In this document: piece after piece, positions 1-7,673 of the stretch
Numbering within the stretch: the first letter of the stretch is position 1
How the letters are laid out: each line of letters opens with the position of its first letter
From: Sva-07 sp963717385
Lineage (GTDB): Bacteria > Actinomycetota > Acidimicrobiia > Acidimicrobiales > Ilumatobacteraceae
Length of the DNA: 64,000 nucleotides
Direction of reading: 5' to 3'
NCBI GenBank assembly: GCA_963717385.1
Contig: CAVQWE010000003.1
Location: 1-64,000, forward strand
Translations under genes and position numbers: made by a program
Notes under the pieces: model-generated
Database searches by the model: none
Told to the model about the DNA's origin: nothing
What the model saw: the letters and a program-made list of their open reading frames with translations, nothing else

Positions 1-1056
1 CCCTGTGGCGGCGTCGCGGTCTCGTCGGAACTGGGCGAAGGTGAAACCGAAGATGATGATGAACAGCACCGAGGCGAGCGCCGAGGCGTAGCCGCGGTTG
101 TTGTTTCGGAACGCTTCGTTGTACAGCGCGATCACCGGGGTCATCGTGGCGTTGTCGGGGCCGCCCGGTTGCGGCGTCGACAGGATCCACACGATGTCGA
201 ACAGCTGCAACGCGAGGATCGAGGTGGTGATCAGGACGTAGAAGTGTGGTGTTGCGCAATTGTGGCACGGTGATTCGCCGGAAGATCTTCCAGTGGCCGT
301 GCGCCGTCGATCTCGGCCGCCTCGTAGAGGTCTTTGGGGATCGCTGGTGTCCGGCGAGATACAGCACGGTGTTGAATCCGAAGCTCATCCAGGCGAACAC
401 GATCACCATCGCCAAGAGCGCTGTCGAATCGCTGCTGAGCCAGGGGTGGCCGTCGTCGGGTCGTTCGACGAACGGCAAGAGGTCGCCGCCTCGCGCGATG
501 AGATAGTTGATCCAGCCGACAGTGCTCTGGAACATCTGACCAGATGATCGCCACACCGATGACGCCCGCGACCGATGGGACGAAGTAGATGGCTCGGAAG
601 ATCTTTGCTCTGGGGGAGTTCGGAGGCAAGGATGCTCGAGAGACCGAGAGCGGGGAGCACCGAGAGCGGTACAGCGAGCACCAGGAAGACGAGGATGTTG
701 CGCAGCGACAACCAAAACGTGACATCGCGGGCGCCGATCACCCAGTTCTGTCCGAACCAATCCAGGTGCATCAGCACCTGGTAGCCAGGGTTCAGTACCT
801 CGACGCCGGCGTTGGCGGTCGACGAGTTGGCGAAGTCGAGGCTGAGCGCCTCGATGTAGTTGTCGAGGCCGACGAAACTGCGGCTCGTGCCGGTGGTGTT
901 CCAATCGAAGAAGCTCACGATGAGCGAGAACATCAGCGGACCGGCGAAGAAGAAGAGGAAGCCGATCAGGTTCGGCGACAGGAACGCGAGACCGCTGAGT
1001 GTTCGTTCTTCGCTGGAGGTGGTGTTGAACAGGCGTCCGATGTCTCGTTGCCACAT
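1..1056 (-). pseudogene. Sugar ABC transporter permease, MalF type, multiply frameshifted and cut by window edge
   Basis: Inner-membrane permease of a carbohydrate uptake ABC transporter. Reading from about 1056 downward, the family sequence starts MWQRDIGRLF, then SGLAFLSPNLIGFLFFFAGP (first membrane helix), and later carries the EAA-loop EAAEIDGAR..WKIFRRITVP (about 345-265) that docks on the ATPase. The reading frame must change near 610, 545, 355, 310 and 240 to keep these segments together; the last part (VLITTSILALQLFDIVW) runs off position 1. So many shifts in otherwise well conserved protein sequence suggest sequencing indels, though decay cannot be excluded. It lies downstream of the solute-binding lipoprotein, as expected for an uptake operon. 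The partner MalG-type permease and ATPase would be outside the window. Confidence 0.75.
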
Positions 1057-1702
1057 GAAGCGCACGTGCGAGCAGTGCACCGACGGTGAGGGCGATCGAG
1101 GCGATCGTGAGCGGCTGGACGATCTGGTCTGCGATGCTCGACAGCATCCCGGTGGGGTCGGCGGCGATGACGAACCAGACGCCACCGATGACGATGAGGA
1201 ACTTGGCCGGCCCGCCGAAGGATCGCCGGGCTCTGGCGCCGGGGCTTGATGTGGCGATCTGACCGGCGACCAACATCCAGATCAGGCCGATGGCGACCAC
1301 CATGAACGGAACGAATGCTTGGTAGAGGCCCTGTCCGAGCGAGCCGATCGCACGGAAGGCACCGAATTGGTGCAGCACCGCCACGGAGGTGACCACGAAG
1401 GTCAGGTAGTTGATGACGAGCGATGCCGAGCGGGCCTGGTGGCGGCGGGTGCGGATGCCGTACGCGGCGTAGGCGTGGGTGACGAACGCGGCAATGGCGA
1501 ACAGCTGGAGTGAGACGCCGATCGTGCCGGGAAGCTCCTGATCGCCGCCGCGGCGGGCGAGCAGCATCATGCCGGCGCCAGAGATCGCCCCGAGCACGTG
1601 CCAGATCGTGACGAGCACGAGGCCCCGCTGCAGGGCTGGTGATGGTTCGTCGGGATGCGATGTGCTCGACGATGGTTCTTCGATGTCGGCGACGATCGCC
1701 AT
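1057..1702 (-). CDS. Multi-helix membrane segment upstream of, and perhaps fused to, the sugar permease
   Basis: From ATG at 1702 an open frame encodes about 215 residues beginning MAIVADIEEPSSS, with roughly six hydrophobic stretches such as GLVLVTIWHVLGAISGAGMM and FLIVIGGVWFVIAADPTG. No catalytic motif is visible. There is no stop codon before the permease sequence begins in another frame at about 1056: the frame simply stays open as nonsense. A single-base shift near 1056-1062 would join the two into one long permease with an N-terminal membrane extension, which I think more likely than two genes because no permease start site with a ribosome-binding site is seen. Function of this extension is unknown. 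Confidence 0.5.
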
Positions 1703-1768
1703 GTCTCCCCCTGCAAGTCCACCCCGGGTGCGCCGTCAGATCGACAGCGCACCCCAGATGATGGTCGG

Positions 1769-1805
1769 TCGGGTGCCCGCCACCACCATGGCGGCGGGCA
1801 CCCGA
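1769..1805 (-). terminator. Strong stem-loop between binding-protein and permease genes
   Basis: A 13-bp perfect GC-rich stem (TCGGGTGCCCGCC with its complement) and an 11-nt loop lie between the stop of the binding-protein gene (1827) and the start of the permease gene (1702). No T-tract follows. Such hairpins commonly protect the binding-protein mRNA or attenuate read-through, giving more binding protein than permease. Confidence 0.6.
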
Positions 1806-1826
1806 AGGTGTTCGGTGGTCAGCAGC

Positions 1827-3188
1827 TCAGCTGTCGAAGGCCGCCGCGGTCTCCGAGCAGACCTTGGACTCGTAGTCCTCGATCGTGCGGGTGCCGTTGA
1901 TCACCGCGGTGACAGCGTCGTTCATTGCCGTGTCGAAGGTCGGCCAGTCGCCGGCCCACAGGGGGCCTTCAGCGGTGGGCGAGTCCTGCAACGCGTTGAT
2001 GAACGCCTCGTTGTTGTCGGGTGGTGTGAAGCCCAAGAACGCCTCGATGGCCTCGTCGCTGGTGCGGCTCGGGATGTTGGCCCCGAGTTCTGCGATCTGG
2101 CCCTGAGTCGATGCTTCCGTCAGGGCCTGGACGAGTGCCCAGGCTTCTTCGGGGTTCTCGGTGTTGGCGTTGACGACGTAGGCGCCCCAGAACAACCAGT
2201 TGCCCTGTGTGCCACCCGGGCCCGTCGGCAGTTCGACGACGTCCCAGTTGAAGTTGGCATCGGCACGGGCGCCGGGGGTTGCCCAACGACCGTTGATGAA
2301 CATGCCGACGGTGCCGGCCTTCCACGGCGGCTCACCGTCTTCGCCGAACGGGACGGCGAGGTCGGCTCCATAGATGTCGACGACCTGCGTGATGCCGGCA
2401 ATCGACTCCGGGGTGTCGAGGGCGCAGGCGGTGCGGTCCTCGTTGAAGAAGCTGCCGCCGGCAGCGTTCATGAACGCTCCGTAGTTGGCCCACCATCCGT
2501 TCATCGCGAAGCCCTTGTTGGCGCCGCCGAGGTCGGTGACCGCCTGGGCGACGTCCTGGAATGCAGCCCAGTCCCATTCACCGGCAGCTGCCAGCGCACG
2601 GGGGTCGTCGGCTCCGGCCTCGGCGATGAGGTCGTTGTTGAGGTACAGCGCGAACGTCGAGACGTCACGCGGCAGGCCCCACAGCTTGTCGCCGGGTGCG
2701 CCCGTTTCCGGGTCGTAGGTCAGGTGGAACATCGGTTCGGGGTAGAACGCGTCGGTGTCAAAGCCGTCCGCGGCCGCGAGCGGTCCGAGGTCGAGGATGA
2801 GACCTTCGCTCTGGAATCGGGCGATGTCGGTTCCGGGGATCCAGAACACGTCGGGCGCGGTGCCGTTGGCGATCTCGGTGACGAGCTGGTCCTGGTAGGG
2901 CGAGCCCTCGTTGGTGCCCGGCTCGTAGCTCAGCGAGAACGCCTCGTTGGCGGCATCGATCTCGTCGCTGATGCCGGCGTACACGGCGGCTTCAGCGTCG
3001 TTGTCGGGGCGGGTACGCCAGCGGATTTCGACCCCGCTGCCGTCACCTCCGCCACCTGCGGTGGTTTCTCCGGTGGTGCCCGAGGCGTCGGTGCCCTCGG
3101 AGCTTCCGCCGTCGCTGTCGCTGCCGCAAGCGGCTGCGACCAGCGAGAGTGCGACCGCAGCTGCGGCCACGGTTCGTAGTTTCCTCAC
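1827..3188 (-). CDS. Sugar ABC transporter substrate-binding lipoprotein
   Basis: Extracytoplasmic solute-binding protein (family 1, MalE/UgpB-like) that delivers a sugar to the adjacent permease. It begins with basic residues, a hydrophobic stretch and the lipobox VAAAC (Cys about 21), followed by a Gly/Ser/Thr-rich linker, so it should be a lipid-anchored protein. The mature part shows family features such as GTAPDVFWIPGTDIARF and MFINGRWATPGARAD. I chose GTG at 3188 because GAGGGAGGAAC stands just upstream as a strong ribosome-binding site; an upstream frame extension to 3404 is GC-rich noise. The protein is 453 residues, normal for the family. It lies 109 nt downstream of the DeoR-type regulator, same strand, and may share its promoter. 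The substrate cannot be read from sequence. Confidence 0.9.
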   Translation of the reverse strand: MRKLRTVAAAAVALSLVAAACGSDSDGGSSEGTDASGTTGETTAGGGGDGSGVEIRWRTRPDNDAEAAVYAGISDEIDAANEAFSLSYEPGTNEGSPYQDQLVTEIANGTAPDVFWIPGTDIARFQSEGLILDLGPLAAADGFDTDAFYPEPMFHLTYDPETGAPGDKLWGLPRDVSTFALYLNNDLIAEAGADDPRALAAAGEWDWAAFQDVAQAVTDLGGANKGFAMNGWWANYGAFMNAAGGSFFNEDRTACALDTPESIAGITQVVDIYGADLAVPFGEDGEPPWKAGTVGMFINGRWATPGARADANFNWDVVELPTGPGGTQGNWLFWGAYVVNANTENPEEAWALVQALTEASTQGQIAELGANIPSRTSDEAIEAFLGFTPPDNNEAFINALQDSPTAEGPLWAGDWPTFDTAMNDAVTAVINGTRTIEDYESKVCSETAAAFDS

Positions 3189-3261
3189 GTTGTTCCTCCC
3201 TCTTGGTGCCCACGGGGTGCGCACCATCTGTCCGGCTTGCGTCATGCGAGCCGGTCTGTCA

Positions 3262-3277
3262 TCCGGAGAGTTCCGGA
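3262..3277 (-). repeat. Small hairpin in the regulator/binding-protein gap
   Basis: TCCGGA-GAGT-TCCGGA forms a 6-bp stem with a 4-nt loop between the DeoR-type regulator stop (3298) and the binding-protein ribosome-binding site. It could be a weak attenuator or chance; no copy of the ACTTTCGTT operator motif was found in this gap. Confidence 0.3.
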
Positions 3278-3297
3278 CGTTCTCGTGTCGACGTTGG

Positions 3298-4101
3298 TCA
3301 TGCGATGATGACGTCGACACCTCGTTCCTTGAGCCACTCGACGTCGCTACTGCGGACGTCGCAATCGGTGACGACCACATCGACGTCGTCGACGGAGCAC
3401 ACACTGACCAGGGCCTTCGTGCCGATCTTGGAGCTGTCGGCCATGACCACGCAGCGTTGTGACGACTCGATCATGGCCCGTTTGACATTGGCCTCGGGCA
3501 GGTTGATGTTGGTGATCCCGGCGCCGGGATGGATGCCGTTGCAGCCGAGGAAGACGGTGTCGACGCTGAGCGTCTTGAGGAACGACCCGGCGAGCGGGTC
3601 GACGAGCGAGTGTTGTTTGGGGCGCAGGGTTCCGCCGGTCACGACGATCGAGAAGCGAGGGTGTGCTGCTTCGAGCGCCAGGGCGATGCTGAGGCCGTTG
3701 GTGATCACGTTGAGCTCGCCGAGGTCGGTTCGGCCCACCAGCTGGGCCGCGAACGCCGCGGCGGTGGTGCCGACGTCGACCAGGATCGACTCGCCGGTCG
3801 AGACGAGATCGGCAGCAGCGCGTGCGATTCGCGTCTTCTCGTCGGTGCGCATCGTCGAGACGACCTCGAACGACTGCTCGCCCAGGGACCGGTTGACGGG
3901 CATCGCTCCACCGTGCACACGCTGCACCAGATGGCGCTGCTCGAGCGCGTCGAGATCGTTTCGGGCAGTGACGGTGCTGATGCCGAATCGGTCCGACAGC
4001 TCGCGAACTCGAACGAAACCTCGTTCGTTCAGGTACTCGTGGGTGCGCTGCTGGCGCACTTCGGCCGGCAGGTTTTCCTCGACATCGGTCCCCGAACTCA
4101 C
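3298..4101 (-). CDS. DeoR/GlpR-family transcriptional regulator
   Basis: Sugar-responsive repressor. The N-terminal winged helix-turn-helix reads RVRELSDRFGISTVTARNDLDALE, followed by the family hallmark QRVHGGA; the C-terminal DeoR sensor domain shows LVDVGTTAAAFA, NVITNGL, VVTGGTLR and VVMADSSKIG, the pattern that binds phosphorylated sugars. I start at GTG 4101 (267 residues); the longer frame from TTG 4137 uses a codon that is part of a perfect TTGACA -35 box, so it is unlikely to be translated. The gene is directly upstream of and co-oriented with the binding-protein and permease genes, so it probably controls this operon and itself through the repeats at 4100-4147. Confidence 0.88.
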   Translation of the reverse strand: MSSGTDVEENLPAEVRQQRTHEYLNERGFVRVRELSDRFGISTVTARNDLDALEQRHLVQRVHGGAMPVNRSLGEQSFEVVSTMRTDEKTRIARAAADLVSTGESILVDVGTTAAAFAAQLVGRTDLGELNVITNGLSIALALEAAHPRFSIVVTGGTLRPKQHSLVDPLAGSFLKTLSVDTVFLGCNGIHPGAGITNINLPEANVKRAMIESSQRCVVMADSSKIGTKALVSVCSVDDVDVVVTDCDVRSSDVEWLKERGVDVIIA

Positions 4102-4147
4102 TTTCGTTATCTTTCTCCTACTTTCGTTCCCTGTCAATGGACGAAAG
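4100..4147 (-). promoter_or_regulatory. Promoter with DeoR-type operator repeats
   Basis: On the plus strand ACTTTCGTT occurs at 4100-4108 and again at 4120-4128, a 20-bp period, and the inverted core ACGAAAG lies at 4141-4147. TTTCGTT-like repeats are typical DeoR-family operators. On the minus strand a perfect -35 box TTGACA (4137-4132) sits between sites two and three, and a GATAAC-like -10 (4111-4106) between sites one and two, so a bound repressor would block RNA polymerase. The first site overlaps the GTG start codon. Confidence 0.65.
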
Positions 4148-4263
4148 CAATCGAATGGCCCGTCTCGTGCGCTCTGCCGTTCGTCGACGCGTGCATGTAC
4201 GGAGGCCAGCGAGGCCCCACGGAGGTCTCCGCGATCTTCACCCGACCGACGACTCGTCGATGT

Positions 4264-4791
4264 CTAGGCGGCGGTGATGCTGGCGAGGATCTCGTCGAAG
4301 GCGGCGTCGGCGTAGGCGATCATCTCGTCGTCGGTGCGGTCCTGAATGGGATGCGGGGTGAACACGCGAGCCACCGAAGCAAAACCGAGCGATGCCGATT
4401 GGGCGATCGCTGCATCGACGAAGCCTTCGGATGCGACGAACACACCCGGGATGCCCCGCAGTTCCAGATCACTGATGTCGTGCACACTGCACGACGTACA
4501 ACTGCCTCAATCGGCCAAGGCCTCGATCACGACCTGACACTCGACGGCGATCTCGTGGCGCAGGTCGACCGGCGCCGGCTTGGTGAACGTGGGTTTCTTG
4601 TACCGCTTGACGTTCGCCCCGATACCCGTGAGGCGCTCTTCGAGACGATCGAGGAACACGTCGCCGCGTGGCTTGGAGATGTCGAGCAATCCGACGGTGA
4701 GTCCTGCCAACGATGCGGGTCGGGCGAGACGCTCGCGCTCGCCGACGGTGCGCTCGCTCGTGGGATCGAGGATCGTGCGGGTGCTGGTCAT
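4264..4791 (-). CDS. UGSC-family selenoprotein (in-frame TGA read as selenocysteine)
   Basis: Small redox protein of the UGSC family, named for the motif Sec-Gly-Ser-Cys. The frame from ATG 4791 runs 94 codons to ..VVIEALAD, meets TGA at 4509-4507, then continues in the same frame as GSCTSCSVHDISDLELRG for 80 more residues to the stop at 4264. The TGA therefore falls exactly at the U of UGSC (residue 95), with Cys at 98 and 101. A perfect hairpin starts 11 nt downstream (see 4477-4495), as required for a bacterial SECIS. Both halves are conserved-looking protein, so a disrupted gene is unlikely. It follows the thioredoxin-domain gene by 7 nt in one operon. A thiol/selenol redox role is inferred; the substrate is unknown. 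selA, selB, selC and selD are not in the window. An annotation pipeline would split it at 4485/4507. Confidence 0.88.
4477..4495 (-). promoter_or_regulatory. Predicted bacterial SECIS hairpin
   Basis: In the mRNA, GUCGUGCA-GUG-UGCACGAC forms a perfect 8-bp stem with a 3-nt loop (or 7 bp with loop AGUGU). It begins 11 nt after the UGA and its apical loop is 19 nt downstream, inside the 16-37 nt window usually given for bacterial SECIS elements, with a G among the first loop bases. It is inside the coding sequence and encodes part of TSCSVHD. Confidence 0.75.
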
Positions 4792-4798
4792 GATCGTT

Positions 4799-6250
4799 TC
4801 AGTATGTCACCGCTCGGGTGACCGGCTTCGACCCGACGTCGCCGTTGGCCCACCCGCCGATGATTTCCGAGAACAGCCCGGTGCCGTTGCCGGCGTAGGT
4901 GAGCATCAGGCCGCCTGGGCGGAACTTCGGCAGCGACGGGGCGTCACCGAAGGCCTCGGGGAGGCCCTCGGCCATGCCGCCGGCGCCTCGCACCAGGTCG
5001 GACCCCGGCCGGTTCAGGTGTTCGGAGATGCCCGCCACGATCTGCTCGCGATTCCAGCCGGCGTCGGCGAACACTCGGGCGTGTTCGGGGCCCATCACCA
5101 AGATCGCGTCGAAACCGAGGATGAGTTTCGGATGGTGCATCGCCTGCAAGCTCGCTGCGAGCGAACGCGCCAACGAGTCGGGTTCACGCGACAGCTGATC
5201 GACGACGCAGCGGGTGCCTTCGCCGGCAAACAGCGTGACCGCGTCGACGCCCGGCTCGATGCCGTGTTCCACCGCCAGTGTTCCGTACGGCGAGTCGACG
5301 TCGTTCTCGGCGAAGCAGAAGCCGATCTTGCCGGGGCTGCCGTGCGTGGCGCGGTCGACCTCGCCGGGGCGCCCGCCGCCGACGTTGCGAACGACGAGTT
5401 GCAGCGCCCGTCCAATGGTGGAGTTCGCCCGGTTGCCCTGACCCAACGCGTTGCCGCCTGAGTTCATGCCGATCGCCCGCGTGCCCGGTCCACTGCACAC
5501 GATCACCGGACCGACCGGCATCGTGGTGGCCAACAGACCGTGCATGTTGAACTCGTGCGTGCAGGCTGTTTCGACAGCGGTGAGCACCCACGGCAGGTAC
5601 TCGGGGAGGCAGCCCGCCATCACCGCAGCGACCGCCACTTTCTCGACGGTGACCTCGACGAGATCGGGCGGCACGGTTGCGACGATGTCGGACGGAGCGC
5701 GGGTGGTGCCCGTCAGCATGCGCATCACCCTCGCTTCGGTGGGCGGCACCACCGGGAGGCCGTCGGTCCAGCCTCTCGTGAACATCAGCTCCATCTCGTC
5801 TTCGGCGTCGGCGACGCCGATCCGGCGCGAGGCGAGCACCGATGCACCGAAGCGCACGTTCAACTCGTCGACCAGGTCAGGATCGACGCTCATCGAACCG
5901 CACCCTGGTCGCATGGCTGGCAGGTCGGCGCCGAGGCCATCGATGCCCGTCACTCGGATCCACTCGTCGCGATGCCAACCGACGGTGCGCTCGACCTCGA
6001 CGCCGTCGACGACCTTGATCACCGTGGGCACCGTCTCGATGTCGTGATGCCAACTGACAGCGAGGTCGGCGTCGTGGACCGGTGTCGGCGATTCGGGAAA
6101 CCGCGGGTCGTCCTGGGTGTACACGGTCAAGGTGGTGGCCTCGTCGAGCCGGCGAAGGACCGAGCCCACCGAGTGACACGTCGCACACTCCTCCTTCACG
6201 ACCACGACGATCCCGTCGGGGAGCCTTGGGGGTGTCGTCGATGCGGGCAT
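4799..6250 (-). CDS. Thioredoxin-domain protein paired with the UGSC selenoprotein
   Basis: A 483-residue protein. The first 90 or so residues are thioredoxin/glutaredoxin-like, with a redox motif CATC at 22-25 and a cis-proline region near TVPTVIKVVDG. The remaining 390 residues are a domain I do not recognise in function, rich in Gly (GPVIVCSGPGTRAIGMNSGGNALGQG, GKIGFCFAENDV) with further Cys residues. It is the first gene of the operon; its stop is 7 nt before the UGSC gene, so the two are co-translated and probably act together, the CATC site perhaps recycling the selenocysteine. ATG at 6250 is preceded by a TACCGT -10 box. No membrane or signal segment is seen, so it should be cytoplasmic. 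Confidence 0.75.
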   Translation of the reverse strand: MPASTTPPRLPDGIVVVVKEECATCHSVGSVLRRLDEATTLTVYTQDDPRFPESPTPVHDADLAVSWHHDIETVPTVIKVVDGVEVERTVGWHRDEWIRVTGIDGLGADLPAMRPGCGSMSVDPDLVDELNVRFGASVLASRRIGVADAEDEMELMFTRGWTDGLPVVPPTEARVMRMLTGTTRAPSDIVATVPPDLVEVTVEKVAVAAVMAGCLPEYLPWVLTAVETACTHEFNMHGLLATTMPVGPVIVCSGPGTRAIGMNSGGNALGQGNRANSTIGRALQLVVRNVGGGRPGEVDRATHGSPGKIGFCFAENDVDSPYGTLAVEHGIEPGVDAVTLFAGEGTRCVVDQLSREPDSLARSLAASLQAMHHPKLILGFDAILVMGPEHARVFADAGWNREQIVAGISEHLNRPGSDLVRGAGGMAEGLPEAFGDAPSLPKFRPGGLMLTYAGNGTGLFSEIIGGWANGDVGSKPVTRAVTY

Positions 6251-6256
6251 GGTCCG

Positions 6257-6262
6257 ACGGTA
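6257..6262 (-). promoter_or_regulatory. -10 box of the UGSC operon, near-leaderless
   Basis: TACCGT ends 6 nt before ATG 6250. The same TANNNT-N6-9-start arrangement recurs at many genes in this window. Confidence 0.5.
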
Positions 6263-6410
6263 GCAATCGGCTCGGAGCAGTCGGTCACCAGCGCGGCCCC
6301 GACCGCCTCAGCGACGGATGTCACGTTCGCGCAGTTGCATCCGAGTTCGACAAAAGACCTAACGTGCGTTCATCGGGGGTTCATCTGACGCAGGTACCGC
6401 TGGGGGCGGG

Positions 6411-7244
6411 ATGGAGCTGACGTTTCATGGCGTCCGAGGTTCGACCCCATGTCACGGCGACGAGATCGCTCGCTACGGCGGCAACACGTCGTGTGTGTCG
6501 CTCGACATTCCAGGTCAGGACCCGATTCTGTTCGACCTCGGCACCGGACTTCGATACTTCGGTCTCACCCAGCCGGCCGATCAGCCGTTCCGGGGCACGT
6601 GCCTGCTGAGTCATCTCCACTGGGACCACATCCAGGGGCTGCCGTTCTTCAAGCCGTTCCTGCGCCCGGGCGCGAACGTCACGATGTACGCACCGTCGCA
6701 GCCGGGCGACAGCACCGTGGCCGAGGTGTTCGCCGACACCATCAAGCCGCCGCTGTTCCCCATCCACTTCTCGATGTTCCCCGGCATGGTCGACATCCAC
6801 GAGATCGCCGACGACGAGTTCATGATCGGTGACGCTCGCGTGACGAGCCGCCTGATCCCGCACGTCGGCCACACCGTTGGCTACCGCGTCGAGTGGAACG
6901 GCCGGTCGGTGGTGTACATGAGCGACCATCAGATGCCCACCGACGGATCGCACTCCGCATGGCCAGGAGCCTTCGACCTCTGCAACGGTGCCGACCTGCT
7001 GATCCACGACGCGCAGTACACGGTCGACGAATTCGCCGGCAAACGCGATTGGGGTCACTGCACCCCCGAGTACGCGGCGTGGTTGGCGGGCAAGGCAGGC
7101 GTGAAGCGGCTCGCGTTGTTCCACCACGATCCGGCTCATGACGACGACGAACTCGACGCAATCCTCGCTCCGGTGATCGAGTGCGCTGCCAAGCTCGGTG
7201 TCGAGGCATTCGCCGCACGCGAGCGCGTCACCATCAAGATCTGA
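6411..7244 (+). CDS. MBL-fold metallo-hydrolase
   Basis: Metallo-beta-lactamase-fold hydrolase of the RNase Z-like/cyclic-phosphodiesterase-like type. The metal site HLHWDH is at residues 68-73, with a second histidine in LIPHVGHTVGYRV, an aspartate in VVYMSDHQMP and a late FHHDPAH. The N-terminus MELTFHGVRGSTPCHG..YGGNTSCV is characteristic of this subfamily. Length 277 residues is normal. A purine-rich run GGGGGCGGG directly precedes ATG 6411. It diverges from the UGSC operon. The substrate cannot be assigned. Confidence 0.85.
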   Translation: MELTFHGVRGSTPCHGDEIARYGGNTSCVSLDIPGQDPILFDLGTGLRYFGLTQPADQPFRGTCLLSHLHWDHIQGLPFFKPFLRPGANVTMYAPSQPGDSTVAEVFADTIKPPLFPIHFSMFPGMVDIHEIADDEFMIGDARVTSRLIPHVGHTVGYRVEWNGRSVVYMSDHQMPTDGSHSAWPGAFDLCNGADLLIHDAQYTVDEFAGKRDWGHCTPEYAAWLAGKAGVKRLALFHHDPAHDDDELDAILAPVIECAAKLGVEAFAARERVTIKI

Positions 7245-7248
7245 TCCG

Positions 7249-7629
7249 ATGTCGGCCGTCGGGCTCGCCGCGTCGATCGTGCTCGGATTCGTGTTCCTCG
7301 TGTCGGGCGGCTCGAAGATCGCCGCCGGACCTGCCTGGCCTGAGCAGGCACGGGGGTTGGGAGCGCCGGCGATCGTGGTGCCGGTGTTGCCCTGGGCCGA
7401 GATCGTGCTGGGCGCCATCCTCGTGATGCAGTTGGCCCCGATCCCTGCGGCGGCGGTGGCACTGGTCGTACTCCTTGCGTTCACGGCGCTCATCGTGCGC
7501 CGTCTGTCGCAAGGACGTCATCCACCCTGTGCCTGCTTCGGTGCCTGGTCGGCGAAACCGCTCGGACCCGGCCATGTGGCACGCAACGCGGGATTCATGG
7601 TGCTCGGCGTCCTCGCCCTGTTCGCCTGA
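7249..7629 (+). CDS. MauE/DoxX-like small membrane protein
   Basis: A 126-residue membrane protein with about four helices (AASIVLGFVFLVSGGSKIA, IVVPVLPWAEIVLGAILVM, AVALVVLLAFTALIV and a last one near the C-terminus) and the cysteine pair PPCACFG before the last helix. This matches MauE-type proteins, membrane relatives of DoxX/VKOR-like redox proteins thought to support disulfide formation in the envelope. It starts 4 nt after the MBL hydrolase stop and is probably co-transcribed with it. An upstream in-frame extension from 7198 overlaps that gene and was rejected. Confidence 0.7.
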   Translation: MSAVGLAASIVLGFVFLVSGGSKIAAGPAWPEQARGLGAPAIVVPVLPWAEIVLGAILVMQLAPIPAAAVALVVLLAFTALIVRRLSQGRHPPCACFGAWSAKPLGPGHVARNAGFMVLGVLALFA

Positions 7630-7632
7630 GTC

Positions 7633-7665
7633 ACGTTCACGATGTGTCAGACACATCGTGAACGT
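7633..7665. terminator. Perfect 16-bp palindrome between convergent genes
   Basis: ACGTTCACGATGTGTC, a single A, then its exact complement. It fills the gap between two convergent genes (stops at 7629 and 7674), so it probably ends transcription in both directions. No T-tract on either side. Its GTCAGAC centre is shared with the palindrome at 11815-11845. Confidence 0.65.
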
Positions 7666-7673
7666 CGGCGCCG

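Noticed and set aside
1569..3179. Long plus-strand open frame over the binding-protein gene
   Set aside because: Low-complexity VGDV/RGR-rich antisense frame typical of high-GC coding DNA; the minus-strand lipoprotein has signal peptide and ribosome-binding site.
4102..4137. TTG start at 4137 for the DeoR-type regulator
   Set aside because: The TTG is part of the perfect TTGACA -35 box and the extra residues have no family similarity; GTG 4101 fits better.
4264..4485. Stand-alone small gene starting at 4485
   Set aside because: It is the second half of the UGSC gene; the same frame continues upstream through the TGA into the first half, and UGSC is only formed by joining them.
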